Origin: CALLVY01 sp937899855
GTDB taxonomy: Bacteria; Bacteroidota; Bacteroidia; Chitinophagales; Saprospiraceae
Assembly: GCA_039820405.1 (NCBI GenBank)
Contig: JBCBQC010000054.1
Coordinates: 1-40,813, forward strand
Direction of reading: 5' to 3'
DNA length: 40,813 bases
Positions 30,431 through 39,500 of this stretch are shown in pieces. The position numbers were made by a program, and so were the translations under genes. A model generated the notes under the pieces. It was not told the DNA's origin, made no database searches, and saw only the letters and a program-made list of their open reading frames with translations. Within the stretch, counting starts at the first letter, position 1; every line of letters starts with the position of its first letter.

Positions 30431-33310
30431 ATGCTCCTCAAGCACCCTCGTAAGCAACGGGTCGTGGCCCTTGGCTTGCTACTCACCTTTGTACAGAGTA
30501 TCATTTGTCCCACCATCGGCTGGGCCCTTACCTCTGGCCCCACTACTCCCGAAGCCACTAGCTTTGAGCCGGTGGATACTACCGATATGGTCAATTTGCA
30601 AACGGGAGATTTTACTTATTCTATCCCTCTGATTGAGGTGCCCGGGCCGGAGGGTGGCTATCCCCTGGCCTTGTCTTACCACGCGGGTATCAAGCCATTG
30701 GAAGATGCTTCCTGGGTGGGGCTGGGTTGGAGCTTGAGTCCGGGGGCGATCAATCGAGCGGTCAATGGTTATCCCGACGACCAGTTCGAGGTGAGACGTC
30801 ACGTGGAGGATTACTGGTCTGGTGGGACCAGTGAATCCTATTCGGTCGGAATTGGAATCGGTGCACCAGCGGGGGCTAACTTTAACCTGGCTTATAGTTG
30901 GTCCAATGACACCTACAAGGGATTTAATGGAGAGTTGTCAATGAGCATCACTTACGGCTTACGGGTCGGAGTGGGGAAAGGGCGAGTCGGCTTGAGCGGG
31001 GGGCTTTACGCCAGTACCAGTGGTGTAGTAGGTACCAGTGTCGGAGTTACTGCCTTCTATCTTGGTTCTACTATCAGACATAGCCATAGCCTTGTGGGTA
31101 TGGTATCCACACACGGTGGGGCCACTATCCACGCTACTTCTAGTATCGGCACGGGCCCACTCACGGCTTCTTATCAGATGACCTACGCCTCGGGAGCTGG
31201 GGCGGGTGTAAAATGGAGTTCAAGTCTTGGCTATAGTCTGAGGTCCAGACAATTGGGGGGGAGCGTTTCGGTGAGTGGCTTGGGGTCATCTACGGCCAAC
31301 AATCGGCTTGGCAATATCTCCTCTAGCCAGCGGGGTATTCAAATATCTTTGGGGGTGATTGACTTTTCCTACCGCTACCTTCGCTACTGGCTATTTGAGC
31401 GCGATTGGGTCAACATAAGCGGCACCCTCCACGCCTCAAAATTTGATGACTTTTTTACGGCTTCGAATTGTGAAGAATTGGCGAATACCACTCGCGCTTT
31501 TGATAAAATCAGTTTGCCCAGCTATCTGGGGCGTGATCCCTCCCGATCACTAGGTGGAAGTTTTGCCGCCACCGACGTTTACCAAGTAGCTGGTCAAGGC
31601 ATATCCGGCAATATCAAGCCCTATTTTTACTACACTCAAGTACCCTTGATTGGTAAAAGCAAATCCCTCAGTACGGGTAATAATTCGAGCTACGCCATGA
31701 GCTATCAAAAGTTAAACGATTTGAACTACAGCTCCGATAAGGTACAGTTTCGCTTTGTCAACGATTTTTCCAACGCCATCACGGCCTCCGTAAATGACCT
31801 GACCTACGATCCAAACATTGCTTGTGACGGAGGCAATGGTGCTTTTCTGCCGGGAAGTAGTACCTTCTCTACTCCACCCGCTGGCTACAACGGTTCTACT
31901 AATTTTTTGGCGGGTTCACAGCACGTGGCTTGGTATACCAATCAAGAAATTGTGGATGGGACGGCCCGAGGAAAGGGCTTGATGGATTATCCAGGAATGC
32001 TTCCGGCGGATCGTATGGAATTTGACAATTGGAATACGCCCGGCTTGGATATTAAAGCTCAAATCGGCGCCTACTCCATTACCAACGGGGAGGGGGTTAC
32101 CTATCATTACGCGCTGCCCGCATACACCTATGATGAGTACCATTCTTCGACCATTCTCAGTGCGGACAACCAGAACAATGGAACGGTATACAACCGACAG
32201 GAAAACTTTCACCCGTACGCTTACACTTGGCTGCTGACGGCAATTACGGGACCCGATTTTGTTGATCGGGGAGCTGACGGTATTTCGGACGGACAATTGG
32301 GGGAAGAAGACTGGGGGTACTGGGTGGCTTTTGATTACGGTCGTTGGACGGGTAATTTCCAATGGCGTACCCCCAGCGAAGGGGTGTTTCACGATATCAA
32401 TTCTCGGGCCCAAACCTACTCCTACGGAAAGAAGGAATTGTACTATCTGGATGCCATTCGCACTCGGACTCACACTGGTCTTTTCGTCAAAGACATCCGT
32501 CAAGATGGTAAAGGCGTTTCTGGCCGGGCCGGTGGTTTCGGGACGGGTAATGTCACCATCCACCCTCACTGTGAGGCCGTTTGTGAATTTGGCCCACCCA
32601 CCCCTTACGAGTACGTTGAGCCCTGTAGTAAATCCTGGGAAATTGGACCAGTGGCACCCACTAGCGTGCTGAAGCTGAACGAGATATTGCTTTTCCGCAA
32701 TGCGGATTTACGGAGCGAAGCGAATTCCATCGCCGACCTAAAAGACAATGGCCACTCCTCGTATTCCCAGTCTTTCAATTTTAACGGGACCCTGGCCCAC
32801 GATCACTGTGCCCCGGAGCTGCCAACCATCTGTGACTATTACGACGGGGCTTGTACGGCTTGCATCAATTATTCTCGTTGTGACCTTCCACCCAATGATG
32901 TGTTTCGCTGGACTTATCACCACGAGGCAAATGTGATCGATCAAAATGACATTGGTACCTCACTTCGACAAAAAGCATTGAGGACGATCAAGTTAAGCAC
33001 GGATTATTCTTTGTCTCCCGAAACCCCCAACAGCTATGTGAATACCGGCGTGTACACGTCCAGTCCCCAAATCCCCAGCGAGCGATCGGGTAAGTTGACG
33101 CTCCGGTCGGTAAAGTTCTTTGGTCGTAACGATACGAGTATTTTACCCTCCATTAATTTTGAATACGATCAGGCGTCTTCACTCCCTTATGATTTTGACC
33201 TTCAACTGAGTGCCAGCGGTGGTGATCCCTTTATCGAAATTACGGGTGCTGATGCAAATTGGGAGGACCGGATGGTGAAATGTACGGACCTCCCGACGGG
33301 AAAGGAATAA
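30431..33310 (+). CDS. RHS/YD-repeat-type surface protein, N-terminal part (stop-interrupted)
   Basis: The first 959 codons of a very large exported protein. The ATG at 30431 gives a signal-like N-terminus (RVVALGLLLTFVQSIICPTIGWA). Residues ~53-117 carry the family opening: MVNLQTGDFTYSIPLIEVP, GYPLALSYHAGI and ASWVGLGWSLSPGAINRAVNGYPDD, as in Bacteroidota proteins preceding RHS repeat genes. Residues ~135-330 are Gly/Ser/Thr-rich alternating strands. The frame is ended by TAA at 33308-33310 but continues open in the same frame, with no start codon until a TTG at 33572, through 35881. The flanking text reads GKE then YLLLTQ, so a CAA (Gln) to TAA change, a sequencing error, or read-through are the options. 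The truncated product may be stable but would lack its C-terminal third. Confidence 0.85.
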   Translation: MLLKHPRKQRVVALGLLLTFVQSIICPTIGWALTSGPTTPEATSFEPVDTTDMVNLQTGDFTYSIPLIEVPGPEGGYPLALSYHAGIKPLEDASWVGLGWSLSPGAINRAVNGYPDDQFEVRRHVEDYWSGGTSESYSVGIGIGAPAGANFNLAYSWSNDTYKGFNGELSMSITYGLRVGVGKGRVGLSGGLYASTSGVVGTSVGVTAFYLGSTIRHSHSLVGMVSTHGGATIHATSSIGTGPLTASYQMTYASGAGAGVKWSSSLGYSLRSRQLGGSVSVSGLGSSTANNRLGNISSSQRGIQISLGVIDFSYRYLRYWLFERDWVNISGTLHASKFDDFFTASNCEELANTTRAFDKISLPSYLGRDPSRSLGGSFAATDVYQVAGQGISGNIKPYFYYTQVPLIGKSKSLSTGNNSSYAMSYQKLNDLNYSSDKVQFRFVNDFSNAITASVNDLTYDPNIACDGGNGAFLPGSSTFSTPPAGYNGSTNFLAGSQHVAWYTNQEIVDGTARGKGLMDYPGMLPADRMEFDNWNTPGLDIKAQIGAYSITNGEGVTYHYALPAYTYDEYHSSTILSADNQNNGTVYNRQENFHPYAYTWLLTAITGPDFVDRGADGISDGQLGEEDWGYWVAFDYGRWTGNFQWRTPSEGVFHDINSRAQTYSYGKKELYYLDAIRTRTHTGLFVKDIRQDGKGVSGRAGGFGTGNVTIHPHCEAVCEFGPPTPYEYVEPCSKSWEIGPVAPTSVLKLNEILLFRNADLRSEANSIADLKDNGHSSYSQSFNFNGTLAHDHCAPELPTICDYYDGACTACINYSRCDLPPNDVFRWTYHHEANVIDQNDIGTSLRQKALRTIKLSTDYSLSPETPNSYVNTGVYTSSPQIPSERSGKLTLRSVKFFGRNDTSILPSINFEYDQASSLPYDFDLQLSASGGDPFIEITGADANWEDRMVKCTDLPTGKE

Positions 33311-35881
33311 TACCTGCTACTGACCCAATATCGCTACGATAGTCAGGCCGGAGCTTGGGGCTTCGACTACGAAATACTGGGAGGCAATGTTCCCAGTCAT
33401 GGCTTTACTGGTGCGAACCTGGTCATCACCAAGAATCCACCGTTTAATCGCAACAAGGTAGACCTCTGGGGGTATTACAAAAACGATTTTACCGAAGCCA
33501 GTGATTACCCCCTTGGTGACGTACTGCGTTTTCCTTCGGATCAATCTTGTCAATCCATTGATGCGTGGTCCTTGCAATCCATCGAAACCAGTCTGGGAGG
33601 CTTTATCGAGGTCGAATACGAGCCACGTAATTTTACGGGACTGGGCTTTGACGGTAAAAAGGAAGTGCTCCAGTGTAACTTGGTGCGCATCGAAAATCCC
33701 GCTCCGGGAGCCGCCACTACCAAGGTTTCTTTTCCCGATCTGGACGACCCTAGTTTTTTGTTTAGCGTGGGGGATATGATCGACCTGACCACGGAACTCC
33801 AAGATTTAACGGTGGCTACTTCTTCCCACCAGATCATGGGAATAGAGCCCGCAACCAGTAGCGCTTCCGGTCGATTACTCATTCGGGGCCCCGCTCATCG
33901 CTGGGATGCCAATCGGGGATTTGTCAGCTATCGCCTCCAGGATTTGGCCCATCCAATGGCTTGTCTGGGAGATGGTATCCGGGTAAGGAAAATAAAAGTT
34001 CGGGGAAATACTTCTGAGCGAGCTACGGTCTATGCTTACTCCAATGGTAAATCCTCTTATCTACCGAGTAGCCATCGTCGCCCTTGGGCTCCCATTGCCA
34101 CCAGTATCAATTCTTGGCGTGCCTACTACGATGAGTACCAAAAAACCTATGACTATCTATTTGCTAAAAGCCATCTGGCACCGGGTCCGGGGGTACTACA
34201 CGGAACGGTTAAAGTGATGGAAGAAGCGGATGGTCAATTGCTACCCGGCGCAAAACGCTATCACTTCCAGCCCTTTGATGCCTCCATGATTGATATTCAG
34301 CTACAAGGCAATGGACCCAATGGGGCCGCTGACCTAGCCAACGTAAAAATCAAGAATAAAACGGGTGGGGTGGGGAGCCTATTGAGGACGGAAGTGTTGG
34401 ATGGGGATGACCGCATCATCTCCCAAACGGAAATGACCTACAGTACGGATCCCGTGGCGCATGCGGAACAGGGCCGAGTCGATCAGGTATTCACCGAAGC
34501 TTGGAAACTTACTTTTGATGCACAAGGAACCAATCACCTTTATGGCCAAAAGACAGAACTGGAAGAGTATCCGCACTTCTTAGTCAGTACCACCACCACC
34601 GAGGCCGAACGCATTGCCATTACCAAGAATGTAGCTTATGATTTTTACACGGGCCTTCCCACCGTGGTCGAATCGGAGAACCTCCACGGCGAAAAGTTTC
34701 GCACCAAATCCATCGCGGCTTACCACCAGTACCCCGAGATGGGCCTCAAGGTACACGACCCCAATAATCGCCACATGCTGGAACAACAGACCTTTTCCGA
34801 AACGGTGAAGATCGATGATTGGGACGGTAACGAAATTGGCTTTGTCGACGCCAGCGCGACGACCTGGACCAAGCGGACCCACTACCGAATTCTGGATGAA
34901 CCCCAGCCCAATTTGGAACGCTATATCGACGTCCTCCAGGACGATGGCATCTACCGCAAACACGAAACCTACTACTACCGCGCCATCGGCGATCCCGATG
35001 GCACCTACGCCACGCGGGACAACTTTAATTGGTTGGGTAGCCAAACCAGCAACTGGCAGCGGGGCTCCGAGATTACGCGCTACGATCGCTATTCCAAACC
35101 CCTGGAAGCAAAGGACATCAATGGCAATTACGCGGCCACCAAGATGGGCTACGACCAAAGCCTACCCCTTGCCACGGCCAGTCCCGCGCGCTACGCCGAG
35201 CTGTACTACTCCGGGGCGGAGGACTTAATTGTGGGAACCAATTGGTTTGGTGGGGAGGTACAAAACCGAACCGGAGTCCAAAGTGCCGATTATGCTCATA
35301 CGGGAGAATATTCGGTTAAGCTTGGTCCATCCCAAAGTGGGAATACCCAATATGGTTTTCAAGTGCTGGCCCAATTGGGACCCAGTGGTATTCAAACTGA
35401 CGGAGCCTACCGCGCTCAAGTTTGGGTACGCGATAATGGCGATCTGGCCAAGGCCAAAATGAACTACTACTTTAGAGATGTCAATGGCAATGACCTAACC
35501 GGTTTTGGCGGGAGCAACGTGGCGGCGGACAATTACAGCGTACGGGCGGGCGACTGGGTTTTACTCGATCTGGACATCAACATTCCCAATACCTTACCGA
35601 GCGACGCCTACCTGATCGTCACGACCCTTAATGAGTCTACCACCACCCCGGCTTATTTTGACGATTTCCGACTGGCGCCCCTGAGTGCCAGTATGACCTC
35701 CTACGTATACGATCCCGATACCGACGCGCTGCGCTTCGTGCTTGATGCGGACAACCGCTACACCGAATACCAGTACGATGCGGCGGGACGTCTCCAAGCG
35801 GTGTATCGAGAAACGACCGAAAATCCCACCGGTCGTCGCTTGGTATCGGAGCACGGGATTGATTACGCTCGGGAGTTTTAG
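33311..35881 (+). pseudogene. RHS/YD-repeat-type surface protein, C-terminal part
   Basis: This is the continuation, in the same reading frame, of the protein that begins at 30431; no stop codon interrupts 33311-35878. It begins YLLLTQYRYDSQAGAWGFDYE without a start codon; the first possible start is a TTG at 33572. It contains the FIEVEYEPRNFTG region, a carbohydrate-binding-like stretch (ADYAHTGEYSVKLGPSQSG ... YFDDFRL) and ends with one YD repeat (YVYDPDTDALRFVLDADNRYTEYQYDAAGRLQAVYRET) and HGIDYAREF. Ending after a single YD repeat is usual for the first protein of Bacteroidota RHS pairs. With the upstream part it would make about 1,815 residues. Whether it is expressed separately is unknown. 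Confidence 0.75.
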
Positions 35882-35947
35882 GGCCTTATTCCCAATCGGA
35901 TTTTCCCAATTTTTAACCACAAATAAGTGACTGTAAAATACCAACTC

Positions 35948-36400
35948 ATGAAATCAATAAGCTTCATTTTAGTGATGGTCATCACGCTATCCTTATCCGG
36001 GCCGGTGGCCGCACAAAGTAATTTTCTGCCCGCCCAAAAGGTCAGTTTGGTGATGGAGGTCGCCCCCGAGAATCCACCGGGTATCATTGCGGCCATTTCG
36101 GAAGATACGGACCGGAGCCTGGACGATGTCCTGTTCAACACCAAGGTCGTGATCAATTTATTTCGGACTACGGGACTGGCCAAAGTACACCTCAAAATGG
36201 GAAGTAGCCCGGGAGGGGTGGACTACGGCGCGCAAAGCTTTACGATCGGAAACGCTCCCGAGCTCATTGTAAGCGGACGGACCCTGTTTGTGGATATGGG
36301 ACAGGTACAAGGCTACCCCAGTATTTACGTCGAAGCGGTATTGGAGTCGGAAACCGGGCAGTTGTCCGAGGCTCAGTATTTTATTCCAACGACCCATTAG
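35948..36400 (+). CDS. Small exported protein between two RHS genes
   Basis: A 150-residue protein with a signal peptide (SISFILVMVITLSLSGPVAAQ) and a short beta-rich mature domain (VSLVMEVAPENPPGIIAAISED, LAKVHLKMGSSPGGVDYGAQSFTIG, TLFVDMGQVQGYPSIYVEAVLE), compatible with an Ig-like sandwich. I do not recognise a named family. It lies 66 bp after the first RHS gene and 121 bp before the second on the same strand, so it is probably part of the same export or display unit, for example as an accessory or chaperone-like factor. The ATG at 35948 is chosen over a GTG at 35927 because it starts the signal peptide cleanly. Confidence 0.75.
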   Translation: MKSISFILVMVITLSLSGPVAAQSNFLPAQKVSLVMEVAPENPPGIIAAISEDTDRSLDDVLFNTKVVINLFRTTGLAKVHLKMGSSPGGVDYGAQSFTIGNAPELIVSGRTLFVDMGQVQGYPSIYVEAVLESETGQLSEAQYFIPTTH

Positions 36401-36521
36401 GCCTCCTCCGGGAGCTCGTCCCCATGAGCGGACCGATTGGGCAGGAGGGCAACTCAAGATGATCGCTGGATCCATCCTTATTATTCATCGCTTCCCGGGA
36501 GGCGACTAAAAAATATTCGGA

Positions 36522-39500
36522 ATGAAAACGGGTAATTTCGTACGTCTTTTTTCCATCCTAGCACTGCTGCTTTTTAGCAGCTCGCGGCTAGCATCGGCAC
36601 CAACCACCGATCCCACCTACCAACAGGTCCCCCTGACCTGGGGCACTGGCTATCTGGCCAACGAGACCATCCTGGCGGGACAAGCCAGTCACTTGGAGTT
36701 TAGCTATCTCGGTACTGCGGCCAGTTTTGGCTACTGGTTGGCCACTACGCCAACGCCCGATGTGCCGGAGTACTCCGTCTCCATCGCCAACAATGGTGAC
36801 CTCACCTTACGGGCCGGTGAAAACATCATCGGGGTTTTACCCGCGGCCGTACAAGTAGGCGACATCATTGCCCTCGATCGGACGGAGTCGGGCCACTTAC
36901 ACTTATTGGTCAACGAGGTACTGCTGTTTAGCCCCCAAACGTTTGCCCTCAATCTGCCCCTGTATCCTTTCCTCAATTACAGCGTGGCCAGCCAAAAGGA
37001 CCAGCTGGCACTCTTTGTGGCCGATCTGGCCTTTTATTCCGCCGACTGGGATTTGGTCAATACGATCACCAGTGGCAAGCATTACGTTGCGGCTCAGGTA
37101 CTGGAGCGTGGACAAGATGGTTTCGTAGAATATCCCTACGCTGGGGAGAGCCGGGTGGATCTTGGTTTTTACCGGGGAAAAAATCCCCTGCCGAGCAATG
37201 CGCTGGCGCGAGCCTTGTACAAACACGCGGACAATCGCCTGACCTTTTTTATCAACGGCAATGCCGTGAGCTACAACGATATTTTTCTAAAGAGTGGCGA
37301 TGATATCCGAATCGAAAGACGGGGCGCCAATATCACTTTTTATGCGGCCAGTTTAAAGCTCACGTATCAATTTGACGCCAACTGGGATTTTCATCCGAGC
37401 ATTAAGAAAGCCGGGGGTATTGATGAGACTAAGCTTCGCCTTTCCTTCGAACGCGCCGGTGGTGGTTGCCCGGATTATTTTTTGTACACCACCCCACTTT
37501 ACACCCGGGACCAAAGCGCTTACTATCCCACCGCCGATGTGGATGATGGCCGCAACTATACCTACGTCAAGCTGTACAACGGTCAGGGAGAAAATACTTG
37601 TCACGTCACGCAGGAAAGTCGTTCCTACTTTGATGATTTGGGGCGTTCTGTACAAACGCAGGATAAGGATTATTTGCACCGCAAAGTATGGGCCAGTGAA
37701 TCGCGTTACGACGCGGAGAACCGCTTGGTCCTACAAAGTCTAGCGGCCCCAACGGGTAAAGAATTTATTCAATACCACCCGGACTTTATTCAGGATGAAC
37801 AGGGCAATCCCTACGGTGATAATAACTTTACGGGACCCAGCAAACTGAATAATCCAGACCCAGTGGGCCCGCAGGTCAATACCCTGGGCTGGTGGTACAG
37901 CACCAATAATGTGGAAGCACCTTGGCAGGCAATTACGGATTATCCCTACGCCCGGACGGAATACAGTAGCCTGACCGGGGCCGCCCGGCGCTCGGCGGGA
38001 GCGGGCGATGCCTTCCGAATGGGAAATGGTCACGAAGTGGTGAGCTATCAAATGGAGGCCCATCAGGAGATGGATTATTTATTTCGGGGTCGGCAGCCCA
38101 TGTGTCTACTGAGCGGTAGCGGCTACGATGTGGGGGGACGGATCAGCAGTCAGTGTACGGGGTCTACGGACTCGCGCTACGTCAAACAGGTCAGCGTGGA
38201 CCCGGATGGCAAGACGGCGGTCGCTTTTATGGATAGCGACGGACGGGAAGTGGCGCGGGCCTTGAGTGGAAAAGTGGATGGCCTCAACCTCTACCAGCAG
38301 GCACTAAGTATTGGTATCCCCGCTCAGTCCTACCGAGACATCCACGTAACTGACGAGGGAAGCAGTATTCAGCTTTTGGGAACCGGGTTGCTCATTTACC
38401 GCATTGTCGATTTGAGTACGGATTTACAAATTTATCCCAGCCTACCCGCTCAGAATGGTAATGCCAGCAGTCAATCGCTGCCCCCGGGTTTTTACCGGAT
38501 CATCAATAATGCCAACGCGGTAGCCATGACTCTGAACTATCAGCTCAACTACCACAATTTTAGCCTCAACATTTACAATACCAAGGGACAAATGATTGCT
38601 ACGGTGGCCCCCAATGACGTGCGTCACACCACCAACCCCAGCGTCTCGCATTATGCCTATTCGCTCTACCGCTACAATTCGGCGGGGGAGTTGCTGTGGG
38701 AAGAAACGCCCGATGCGGGCCGTACCGAATACCACTACCGCCGGGACGGCCAATTGCGTTTTTCGCAGAATGCGATTCAACTGGCGGCGGGTCGTTTTTC
38801 CTACACCAAATACGACGCCCTGGCCCGCGCCATCGAATCTGGAGAATGCAGTAGCCTGCCCGCTAGCCTGTCCGATCCCCTGTTGATCGCCGATGCCAGC
38901 TACCCCAGTAGCGCTACGAGCCAAAGTACCCATACCGTCTACGACCGCCCGGTGACGGGTAGCGATCGAACGCAGCGTTTTGTCCGGGGGCGCTTATCGC
39001 ACACGTACAATGCAGACAGTAAAATTTGGTACAGCTACGATGAGGAGGGGCGGCTCGATTGGGTGGCCCACCGTATCGAAGGCAACGGTACGAAGTACAC
39101 CGACTACCAGTACGACCTATTGGGCAACATCACCGAGGTGGCCTACGAAGCGGGGGGTGGCGCCGATGAATTCCACCACTATTACGGCTACGACGGCAAT
39201 GGCCAGTTGACCAGCGTAGCCACCAAACACAATACCCAAGTCAGCATCCCAGCCGATCTACAAGCCCAGTACCACTATACCATTAGCGGTGCCTTGGATC
39301 GGCTTGATCTGGCCGATGGCTTGGAGCAGCAGCAGTTTGCCTACACCCTTCAAGGACAACTCAAGGCCATCAATCCCCGGGACATCAGCGAGCCGAGTAC
39401 CAGCCTGGGGGGCAACCATACCTTTAGCCTGGCCCTGGACTATTACACCGGTGACTACGAAGCGGCCAATGGTACAACGGCGGGTCGAACGGAAAACCTA

